DNA of 12,983 nucleotides from Methanoregula sp. (GTDB lineage: Archaea; Halobacteriota; Methanomicrobia; Methanomicrobiales; Methanospirillaceae), in contig PMKW01000187.1 of NCBI GenBank assembly GCA_003157895.1, positions 693 to 13,675 of the forward strand, given 5' to 3'. Both the position numbers and the translations under genes were made by a program. The notes below the pieces were generated by a model. That model was not told the origin of the DNA and ran no database searches. It saw only the letters and a program-made list of their open reading frames with translations. Shown in pieces: positions 7,424 to 12,685 of the stretch. The stretch's first letter is position 1, and the number at the start of each line of letters is the position of its first letter.

Positions 7424-7739
7424 GGATTTTTCCTTACGGGCATATTCCCCAGGGGTTTTACGTTATATCTGAAGATACGATGAACGCTGCCGCCCCCGAC
7501 GGGATCCCCCCGCGGCGGATCTCTGGTTGTTCAAAGAAAAATGATTGAAAACCTTCCTGCCCCGCCATGCCCAAAGAGGCCCTGAAGCGGGGAGACCTCG
7601 CGTAATAAGATGGTTGATTATCATCGTCACGTTTTTTAAAAATTTTACCGTTTTCGAAGAACATTACCTCCCGGTAAATAATCCGTCCGGTTTTACATAC
7701 ATGCGTTTCTTTAAAATTTACCGAAAATGATCGTCTTCC
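7424..7739. other. 316-bp intergenic region without a credible gene
   Basis: This lies between the convergent M50 protease and phosphoribulokinase genes. The left half is GC-rich with small inverted repeats: TATCT-GA-AGATA at 7466-7477, and CCCCGC/GCGGGG arms at 7560-7565 and 7587-7592. The right half (7630-7730) is AT-rich, with CGGTAAAT (7672-7679) inverted as ATTTACCG (7716-7723), and TTTTACCG also at 7643-7650. Short open frames on both strands here have no family features. The T- and A-rich tracts could end transcription from both sides. Confidence 0.5.
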
Positions 7740-8702
7740 CTATCCCTGCTGCTCCACAAATATCCGCCGGTGGATAATCCGCCAGCAGAGAATAAGCTGC
7801 GCCAGGTCGCCGGCGGTAACATAGCGCCGGTGCCGGAAGATCGAGATCGGGTGGACACGGGTCTGCTCTTCGATACTGTGCTCCAGCTTGTTCACAACAT
7901 GCTCACTCAGTTCACCGTCCATGATCAGTTGCCCCATGCACTGACTGTCCTGCTGACAGGTCAGGAACTCAAGAGAAAAATTCCTCTCCGAGCAGGAAAG
8001 GATCGAATACAGGTCGAGCGACAGGTCGATATTTTCTATCGTGCGTTTCATGCGCTGCTGTGAGAGCGTGACACGGTAGACGTTGCGCTCTGTGCCGAGG
8101 GTTTTCCCGTACGCCGAGTACCCGATGCCGATGATGGCATCTGCATACTCCTTCTGGGGTAAAATATACCGCTCGTATTCAGGTTCGCGTTCCGCGATCT
8201 CCTGCATCACGGCTTCCTCCGAATACCCGCGTTTGGCCATGTCCCGGCGGAGCTTCCAGTCGTACTTCACTTCCCGTGCGGGATCCACGAAGAGGGTAAA
8301 ATCCAGGTATTTCCGCAGCGCAGGGGTAAAAAGGGTATGGAGCCCTTCCAGGATCAGGATCTTTTTCGGGCGGAAGATGACCGGCGGGTCGAACGTTCCC
8401 GTGGTGTGGTTATAGACCGGTTTCTCTATCGGCACTCCGCTCCGGAGAAGGACGAGGTCCTTTTCGAGCCGGTCGATCCGGTTGGCCTCCGGATTGAGCG
8501 CTGTCAGCCCCTCGCGTTTACGCCCTTCCCGGTCAAGGCGGTGGTAATCGTCAAGGGTGATGGTGGCGACAAGGTCGCTCCCGAAGATATCGCGGACGCC
8601 CTGGGTGAACGTAGTTTTCCCCGACCCGCTGTCGCCGGCAACTCCGAGAGTGAAAATATACGGTGAGGCTGCGATGGTGTCCTTGAAGTTTAAGTGGTTC
8701 AT
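7740..8702 (-). CDS. prk: Phosphoribulokinase (archaeal type)
   Basis: A 320-residue P-loop kinase of the phosphoribulokinase/uridine kinase family. Walker A GDSGSGKT is at 23-30. A TLDDYHRLDREGR segment at about 48-60, the PVYNHTTGTF loop and the Walker B-like ILILEG strand with its glutamate follow the phosphoribulokinase pattern rather than that of uridine kinase. It would phosphorylate ribulose 5-phosphate to ribulose 1,5-bisphosphate. A functional enzyme of this kind is known from Methanospirillum hungatei, where it works with archaeal RuBisCO in the reductive hexulose-phosphate pathway. RuBisCO is not in the window. The residues after about 210 contain several cysteines and are poorly conserved to my eye. 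The ATG at 8702 has no strong Shine-Dalgarno. The gene appears monocistronic: a T-rich terminator of the stomatin operon lies upstream. Confidence 0.87.
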   Translation of the reverse strand: MNHLNFKDTIAASPYIFTLGVAGDSGSGKTTFTQGVRDIFGSDLVATITLDDYHRLDREGRKREGLTALNPEANRIDRLEKDLVLLRSGVPIEKPVYNHTTGTFDPPVIFRPKKILILEGLHTLFTPALRKYLDFTLFVDPAREVKYDWKLRRDMAKRGYSEEAVMQEIAEREPEYERYILPQKEYADAIIGIGYSAYGKTLGTERNVYRVTLSQQRMKRTIENIDLSLDLYSILSCSERNFSLEFLTCQQDSQCMGQLIMDGELSEHVVNKLEHSIEEQTRVHPISIFRHRRYVTAGDLAQLILCWRIIHRRIFVEQQG

Positions 8703-8851
8703 GCGTTATCCCGGTGTTGTCGCGTATCAGGTAAAAACCATCCTGCGGAGCTAAAGGAAACCCGGAGGATTTCAAAAAAGCCAAGCCGGCACCACATGGG
8801 CGGCTGCCCGATTCAGGTCCCTGCCGGAAAAACAGCAATGAGAGAAAACGG

Positions 8852-8859
8852 AAAAAAAA
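8852..8859 (-). terminator. Poly-T terminator of the NfeD-stomatin operon
   Basis: Eight T residues on the minus strand begin 14 bases after the stomatin stop codon, with further T-rich runs on either side (8831, 8866-8870). Archaeal transcription commonly ends at such tracts without a hairpin. It would separate this operon from the phosphoribulokinase gene downstream. Confidence 0.55.
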
Positions 8860-8872
8860 TGTCTGAAAAAGG

Positions 8873-9976
8873 TTAGTTTCCGGCTGGATCCGGTACCAGA
8901 TCATCCTTTTCTTTGTCGAGGGGTAACCTGCGCTTGCTGGTGTCCTTGAGCTCGTCTTCCGTGACTTTCGGGACCGCGTCCTGGATCTCCTTGAGGATTG
9001 CGTCGACGGTCTCCGGTTTCGGGATCACTCCCAGGATACTGTCATCCATGACCGGCCGTCCTGCTGCTTCTTCAGCGGTCTCATCTTTTGCACCGAGGAA
9101 TTTTGCACCCTGGCGGATCAGCTCGGAGACCTCGAACGGGAAGATGATCTTGGTTGCCTGCCCGCCGGCCATGGTTTTGAGCGCATCCAGCGAGAGTACG
9201 GTAATTGCCTTCCTGTCCAGCGGTGCCGCTCCTACGGAAAGAATACGGAGTCCTTGAGCCTCTCCCTGGGCCTGCAGGATCCTTGAGAGCCGTTCCCCCT
9301 CGGCACGGAGCACCTTGCTCTGCCGTTCGCCTTCCGCTTCGAGGATCATACTTTGCCGGAGGCCTTCTGCCTTCAGAATGGCTGAACGCTTCTCACCGTC
9401 TGCACGGAGGATCGCCGCACGCCGGGCACGTTCTGCGGCAGTCTGCTCGGTCATGGCGTTTTTGACCGCCTCGATCGGGTCCACTTCCTTGATCTCGACC
9501 CGCTCGACTTTCACACCCCACTGGTCGGTTTCGCGGTCGAGGATGTCGCGGAGTTTGGTGTTGATGACGTCCCGGTTATAGAGGACCTCATCGAGCTCCA
9601 TATCGCCGATGATACCGCGGAGGGTTGTCTGCGCAAGGGCAACGGTTGCCAGCCGGTAATTGGCGACCTCGAAATAAGCCTTCTCGGGGTCGATCACCTT
9701 GATATAGACGATCGCGTCGACATTGGTCGGGGAGTTGTCCTTCGTGATAACTTCCTGTTTCGGGACTTCCATAACGGTAGTCCGCAGGTCGAGTTTTGTG
9801 ACAGATGTCAGGAACGGGATGATCAGCCGAAGGCCGGGGTTCATCCGCCCGACATACTGCCCGAGCCGGATCTGCAGCCCCTGTTCGTACGGTTCAATAA
9901 CTACAAGGCTCCGTGATGCGATATAAAAAATCACGAAGAGCAGGATGAGAATGATCAAGACAGTAAATAAATCCAT
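8873..9976 (-). CDS. SPFH/stomatin-like (paraslipin-type) membrane protein
   Basis: A 367-residue protein anchored by an N-terminal hydrophobic helix (about 3-20), followed by an SPFH/band-7 domain (about 21-175) and a helical region that should oligomerise. Residues 190-244 are five near-perfect 11-residue repeats of the form L-x-A-E-G-E-x-x-S-x-I, a pattern fitting a right-handed coiled coil. The C-terminal 75 residues are charged and probably disordered. Stomatins form ring or cage assemblies that organise membrane domains and associate with NfeD proteins and proteases. The start ATG 9976 is one base after the NfeD stop and has a GAGGT-type Shine-Dalgarno inside the end of NfeD, so the pair forms an operon and very likely a complex. 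The specific cargo is unknown. Confidence 0.93.
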   Translation of the reverse strand: MDLFTVLIILILLFVIFYIASRSLVVIEPYEQGLQIRLGQYVGRMNPGLRLIIPFLTSVTKLDLRTTVMEVPKQEVITKDNSPTNVDAIVYIKVIDPEKAYFEVANYRLATVALAQTTLRGIIGDMELDEVLYNRDVINTKLRDILDRETDQWGVKVERVEIKEVDPIEAVKNAMTEQTAAERARRAAILRADGEKRSAILKAEGLRQSMILEAEGERQSKVLRAEGERLSRILQAQGEAQGLRILSVGAAPLDRKAITVLSLDALKTMAGGQATKIIFPFEVSELIRQGAKFLGAKDETAEEAAGRPVMDDSILGVIPKPETVDAILKEIQDAVPKVTEDELKDTSKRRLPLDKEKDDLVPDPAGN

Positions 9977-9977
9977 G

Positions 9978-10436
9978 TTATGCTACCTCTTCAACAACGA
10001 TATGTACTCCCTGGGAACTGACAATACGTACCTTTGCCCCGGCCGGTATCCCCGGGCCTGCAGACCGGGCACTCCATTCGGTCGTACCGATCATAACCTT
10101 GCCCCTGATAGAATCGGGATCGATCTCCTTCGTTACCCGCCCTTCTTTACCAACAAGCGAGTCGCGACTGATGGTAGTCGGGACCTTGTTCGGCGTCATC
10201 CTGCTATACACCGTAACCGTGACACAGGAGGCAACGATCGCAACAATTACTGCAATGATGATCCCCCACGGATACGTGAAAATATCCAGCCCCACGAGAA
10301 CCAGGATACCGAAGATGATCAGGATCGTTGCAGGAACCGCAGCGAAAAATCCCGGACTGTGCACTTCCACCAGAAGCAGCAGTGCCCCGAGGATGATGAG
10401 GAACCAGCCGAGCGTCATTCCTTCCAGAAGTACCAT
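9978..10436 (-). CDS. NfeD-family membrane protein, partner of the stomatin
   Basis: A 152-residue NfeD of the short type, without the N-terminal serine protease domain. Two to three membrane segments (about 8-24, 29-50 and 55-76) are followed by a soluble OB-fold domain (about 90-150) with the usual GKEGRV and GAKVRIVSSQG segments. Short NfeD proteins are typically encoded directly before stomatin/paraslipin genes and bind them. The start is set at ATG 10436; an upstream TTG at 10442 would add two residues but is a weaker choice. A minus-strand TATA-like AATTTTAA at 10462-10469 lies about 26-33 bases upstream, and there is no Shine-Dalgarno, so the transcript may be almost leaderless. The next gene starts one base after its stop. 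Confidence 0.9.
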   Translation of the reverse strand: MVLLEGMTLGWFLIILGALLLLVEVHSPGFFAAVPATILIIFGILVLVGLDIFTYPWGIIIAVIVAIVASCVTVTVYSRMTPNKVPTTISRDSLVGKEGRVTKEIDPDSIRGKVMIGTTEWSARSAGPGIPAGAKVRIVSSQGVHIVVEEVA

Positions 10437-10461
10437 GATCAATTGTTCTTTATGTGCACTC

Positions 10462-10469
10462 TTAAAATT
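10462..10469 (-). promoter_or_regulatory. TATA-like box of the NfeD-stomatin operon
   Basis: On the minus strand this reads AATTTTAA, 26-33 bases before the NfeD ATG at 10436. The spacing fits an archaeal promoter with little or no leader. It is called by position and composition only. Confidence 0.4.
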
Positions 10470-10573
10470 CTATGGGACTTTTTCGGAAGAGAAATAAAAT
10501 AAGGGGTTTTCTTGCAGACCGTGGCACGCGACCGGATTAGTATGTATCCTGCATCCTTGAGTCTTTGCGTTTG

Positions 10574-11428
10574 TTACTTCCGCAGCATCGCAATCTTCGA
10601 GCCGCGTGCGATCCCGGCATCTTCCGCGATCATCTCGCACTTGATGCACATCAGGTACGCAACCGGGGGAAGGTTCCGGTACTCGCTTAAGGATTCGTAA
10701 TTGGCCATCCCTTTTGCTATGATGATGGTGCATTCATCGATTGCCTTTGCAAGATCGGCGGGGATCTTATCCATGTCGAGACCGATCTCCGCACCCCCGC
10801 CGGTCGTGGTCAGGCAGTCGGCAACCTTGTCGAACCCGAACGCAAGGGCGTCTTCCATGGTCGCATCGTTGAGGATCGGTGCGTCACGTACCGCGACGGT
10901 GACATGGGAGCCGTGGTTTTTCAGGAACCCGACAAGCAGCCGGTCGAAGACGATCTCCCCGCAGTTGTCCGTCAGATATACCACCCGGTGTGAGAGGTCG
11001 AGAATACGGGCGGTATCATCGATGTCAAGCCCCTTTCTGAACTCCTCTTCAAAAAACCGGGAAAAATCCCCGGTAACGTCATGGTCTTTCACCGCATAAT
11101 CGAAGGTATTCCCGATGACACTCGCAAGCACGAGGTCATGGAACGACACGAACCGGCCCCGCCTCTGCCGGCAGACATCCATTGCCTGGTGGTTTCCCGC
11201 GGCCTTGAGTTCCCTGAACGGATCGGGGTTTTTTATCATCTCGCAGGCTTTGCGGTGGACGGCGCTTGCAATCTGAGGGTGGAACAGGGATGTGCCCCGC
11301 ATCGATTCGAGCAGTTCCGAGCAGGCTGCAACGGTCCGGTCTGTACAGTCCCTGCCGGCCGATCCCAGTTCGCATTCAAAAGCCACACGGGACAACAGGC
11401 AATCGACGCAGGTATCGGTCAGTTTCAT
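10574..11428 (-). CDS. DUF89 (damage-control phosphatase ARMT1-like) family protein
   Basis: A 284-residue DUF89 protein. Archaeal members belong to the metal-dependent damage-control phosphatase superfamily, which removes phosphate from damaged or excess phosphorylated metabolites. Visible motifs are an N-terminal C7-x2-C10, the metal-binding DNCGEIVFD at 154-162, RDAPILNDAT at 181-190, and KGMANYESL at 239-247. The ATG at 11428 (MKLTDTC) is preferred over one 12 codons upstream because the family begins with this motif. A GTATAC-containing TATA-like stretch lies 20-25 bases upstream and there is no Shine-Dalgarno. It lies 40 bases downstream of tRNA-Pro on the same strand, so read-through from the tRNA promoter is possible. 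The substrate is unknown. The nearby phosphoribulokinase makes a sugar-phosphate substrate tempting, but that is speculation. Confidence 0.88.
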   Translation of the reverse strand: MKLTDTCVDCLLSRVAFECELGSAGRDCTDRTVAACSELLESMRGTSLFHPQIASAVHRKACEMIKNPDPFRELKAAGNHQAMDVCRQRRGRFVSFHDLVLASVIGNTFDYAVKDHDVTGDFSRFFEEEFRKGLDIDDTARILDLSHRVVYLTDNCGEIVFDRLLVGFLKNHGSHVTVAVRDAPILNDATMEDALAFGFDKVADCLTTTGGGAEIGLDMDKIPADLAKAIDECTIIIAKGMANYESLSEYRNLPPVAYLMCIKCEMIAEDAGIARGSKIAMLRK

Positions 11429-11468
11429 GGTAATCTGTACAGGTCCGGTATACAACAAAAACAAACAA

Positions 11469-11542
11469 TGGGGCCACTGAGATTTGAACTCAGGTCAGAA
11501 GACCCCCAGTCTCCTAGGATGGCCAGGCTACCCTATGGCCCC
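11469..11542 (-). tRNA. tRNA-Pro (anticodon GGG)
   Basis: The minus strand folds as a full cloverleaf. The acceptor stem GGGGCCA pairs with TGGCCCC, with discriminator A. The D arm GGG pairs with CCT (one G-T pair). The anticodon stem GGAGA pairs with TCTTC (one G-T pair) around the loop CTGGGGG. The T stem CTGAG pairs with CTCAG around TTCAAAT. The anticodon GGG lies at 11505-11507. The 3' CCA is not encoded and no intron is present. A TATA-like ACATAAAT (minus strand, 11567-11574) lies about 25-32 bases upstream. Confidence 0.95.
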
Positions 11543-11566
11543 GTCCTCCTACTATTGGACGATATC

Positions 11567-11574
11567 ATTTATGT
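11567..11574 (-). promoter_or_regulatory. TATA-like box of tRNA-Pro
   Basis: On the minus strand this reads ACATAAAT, 25-32 bases before the first tRNA base, which fits archaeal tRNA promoters. Confidence 0.5.
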
Positions 11575-11683
11575 ATCTTGTTGTTGCCGGACCCCGCCGA
11601 TGCGAGGTGAGACAGGAGAAAAGGTCGAAGGTCGGCCCGGCCTCCATCCGGAGTTCGGTTCTCATCCTCACTTCTCTTCGTCG

Positions 11684-11700
11684 AGGTTTCCAGGAAACCT
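11684..11700. repeat. 17-bp inverted repeat (8-bp arms, 1-base centre)
   Basis: AGGTTTCC (11684-11691) and GGAAACCT (11693-11700) flank a single A. The arms are perfect. With a one-base centre this cannot form a tight RNA hairpin, so a protein-binding site or part of a repeat element fits better. Confidence 0.6.
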
Positions 11701-11767
11701 TCCCGATCCGCAAGGATTCTTCGATTTCTCAAGCCCGCTTCGTAAAATTCTGATGGGGTTCTTCTCT

Positions 11768-11784
11768 CCCTCATGTTCTGAGGG
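11768..11784. repeat. Hairpin CCCTCA-TGTTC-TGAGGG
   Basis: Perfect 6-bp arms around a five-base loop. It lies inside the anomalous segment upstream of tRNA-Pro and is not followed by a T tract on either strand, so it is not a standard terminator. Confidence 0.5.
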
Positions 11785-11873
11785 TTATCAAATCCCGGAG
11801 AGGTGAAGGGAGGCTGAAACCCGATCTTCATCCACCTGATAAACCACCCGGAGGAGCCAGAGGGGGGTTATAG

Positions 11874-11896
11874 AAAAAAGAGGATACCCTTTTGGG
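11874..11896 (-). terminator. Possible terminator downstream of the small minus-strand gene
   Basis: On the minus strand, CCC-AAAA-GGG (11896-11887) is followed after a few bases by six T residues (11879-11874). The stem is short; the T tract is the more convincing part. It lies 12-35 bases after the stop of the small gene. Confidence 0.4.
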
Positions 11897-11908
11897 AACT
11901 TATTAAAA

Positions 11909-12079
11909 TCAGATTTTTTTCTCTTCGCCCCGTGAGATCACGTTTTCCCGTTCCGTGTCCGTGATATTGATCTTGACTTCGATGGAATCTATATCGTCCA
12001 GCAGCTGCCGTATCCGCACGTACATCAGACAGATGACGAACTGCCGGATTACGATAATGCCGCCGGACACCACCATCAT
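11909..12079 (-). CDS. Small protein of unknown function (56 residues), possibly reached by reinitiation
   Basis: I do not recognise this protein. The frame starts at ATG 12079 (MMVVSGG) and ends at TGA 11909-11911. GC at third positions is about 72 percent, like the real genes around it. Residues 3-20 are hydrophobic (GGIIVIRQFVICLMY) and could be membrane-associated, although they contain an arginine. Residues 21-56 are charged and helical in character. The same frame continues upstream for five codons to ATG 12097, interrupted by one TAG at 12080-12082 that directly abuts the 12079 ATG. The only good Shine-Dalgarno, AGGAG, belongs to the upstream ATG. So either this is a gene broken by a nonsense mutation, or a five-codon mini-ORF feeds ribosomes to the main start. 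A T-rich stop follows. It is divergent from the Roadblock gene. Confidence 0.55.
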   Translation of the reverse strand: MMVVSGGIIVIRQFVICLMYVRIRQLLDDIDSIEVKINITDTERENVISRGEEKKI

Positions 12080-12097
12080 CTATCCATCAAATGCCAT
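12080..12097 (-). CDS. Five-codon mini-ORF (MAFDG-stop) upstream of the small protein
   Basis: ATG 12097 is preceded at 6 bases by AGGAG (plus-strand CTCCT at 12104-12108). It encodes Met-Ala-Phe-Asp-Gly, then TAG. The stop directly abuts the ATG at 12079 in the same frame, an arrangement suited to termination-reinitiation. Alternatively this is the true N-terminus of a 62-residue protein interrupted by an amber codon. Confidence 0.4.
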   Translation of the reverse strand: MAFDG

Positions 12098-12103
12098 AGA
12101 GCG

Positions 12104-12108
12104 CTCCT
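12104..12108 (-). promoter_or_regulatory. Shine-Dalgarno site of the mini-ORF
   Basis: AGGAG on the minus strand, 6 bases before ATG 12097. It is among the strongest ribosome binding sites in the window, yet the frame it serves stops after five codons. Confidence 0.65.
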
Positions 12109-12113
12109 AAAAT

Positions 12114-12130
12114 AGTATCAGCTCGATACT
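12114..12130. promoter_or_regulatory. Operator-like inverted repeat before the small gene
   Basis: AGTATC-AGCTC-GATACT has perfect 6-bp arms and a five-base spacer. It ends 5 bases before the Shine-Dalgarno of the mini-ORF, where it could act as an operator or as a 5' leader hairpin. The rest of 12131-12260 shows no gene or clear structure. Confidence 0.5.
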
Positions 12131-12266
12131 GCGCGGGCGAGCCCTGCAGGAGCATGGCATGGCTGCACAGGTGTATCCCCCATAACCAGAAAACAGCTCT
12201 CTGTCCGCAATGGTGCCAGACTTTCCGAAGAACCGGTTTTTTCCGGGGAAACAAAAAAACAATATG

Positions 12267-12274
12267 TATTTATG
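12267..12274 (+). promoter_or_regulatory. TATA-like box of the Roadblock-receiver operon
   Basis: TATTTATG lies 52-59 bases before ATG 12326. A start near 12296 would give a leader of about 30 bases containing the AGGAAG-type ribosome binding site. The surrounding 12250-12300 is strongly AT-rich. Confidence 0.45.
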
Positions 12275-12277
12275 CTT

Positions 12278-12297
12278 TTATCAGTTATTATCAATTA
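12278..12297 (+). repeat. Tandem 10-bp repeat in the Roadblock promoter
   Basis: TTATCAGTTA is followed directly by TTATCAATTA, 9 of 10 bases identical. The unit length is about one helical turn, so both copies face the same side of the DNA. They lie between the TATA-like box and the expected transcription start. Confidence 0.45.
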
Positions 12298-12325
12298 TAC
12301 AGGGTAGTGCGACAGGAAGCAGACG

Positions 12326-12685
12326 ATGCTGAAGGAGAAGGTTTCTGCGTTTATCGACAAGATTCGTTCCATAGACGGGGTTGCAGCATGTGCCCTTGTA
12401 TCCCGGGACGGGATAATTTCCGGCAGATATTTCGACCGCGAACTGAATGAGCCGTGGTTTGGCGCTCTGTCCGCCACGATTCTTGCCTCTGCTGAATCAG
12501 TGGGGAGCATCATCAAGAGCGTGTCTATGCTGTCGGTCACGATCCGGGCGCAGGACACCTCCATCATTATCATGGGAGCCGGGGAAAAGTTCCTTATCGC
12601 GGCAATCATACGCGATAATGCAGATCCAGCCGCTGTCCATGCAGAGATGCTTGCCGTTGCGCATACGATCGGAGAGGCTTTATGA
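12326..12685 (+). CDS. Roadblock/LC7 domain protein
   Basis: A 119-residue single-domain Roadblock/LC7 protein, spanning the whole length. The pattern fits this fold: an N-terminal helix (LKEKVSAFIDKI), the strand pair around VAACALVSRDGIISGRYF (19-36), a long central helix with SATILASAESVGSIIKSV, two strands around LSVTIRAQDTSIIIMGAGEKFLIAAII, and a C-terminal helix. Members form dimers that usually partner with small Ras-like GTPases (MglB with MglA) or take part in signalling and motility. No GTPase is in the window. The start at ATG 12326 has an AGGAAG-type site about 9 bases upstream. It overlaps the following response-regulator gene by four bases (ATGA), so the two are coupled and probably act in one pathway. 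Confidence 0.88.
   Translation: MLKEKVSAFIDKIRSIDGVAACALVSRDGIISGRYFDRELNEPWFGALSATILASAESVGSIIKSVSMLSVTIRAQDTSIIIMGAGEKFLIAAIIRDNADPAAVHAEMLAVAHTIGEAL

Larger units (their letters stand above)
11575..11880. other. Hairpin-rich non-coding segment of atypical composition
   Basis: No credible gene is seen here. A minus-strand frame of 88 codons (11565-11831) exists, but its codons are unlike the neighbours: AGA is frequent and GC at third positions is near 50 percent, against about 70 percent elsewhere, and its stop falls in the tRNA TATA box. The segment carries a 17-bp near-palindrome at 11684-11700 and a hairpin at 11768-11784. It could be a decayed gene, a dispersed repeat, or an unrecognised RNA gene. 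Confidence 0.4.

Noticed and set aside
7545..7730. Plus-strand frame of 61 codons in the gap before phosphoribulokinase
   Set aside because: TTG start, no ribosome binding site, no family features, and a strong composition change halfway through.
9945..10502. Plus-strand frame of 185 codons opposite NfeD
   Set aside because: Antisense to a clear NfeD gene; the Asp/Arg/Asn-rich sequence has no domain.
11081..11806. Plus-strand frame of 241 codons running through DUF89 and tRNA-Pro
   Set aside because: It crosses a complete tRNA gene and the antisense of DUF89, so it cannot be a normal protein gene.
11565..11831. Minus-strand frame of 88 codons upstream of tRNA-Pro
   Set aside because: Codon use is unlike the genome (AGA-rich, about half GC at third positions), there is no Shine-Dalgarno, and its stop overlaps the tRNA TATA box. 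It is kept only as part of the anomalous segment.
12080..12082. TAG as a pyrrolysine codon in the small gene
   Set aside because: Pyrrolysine is known mainly in methylamine-using methanogens and is not typical of Methanomicrobiales. The codon is flanked directly by an ATG, which favours reinitiation or a nonsense mutation.
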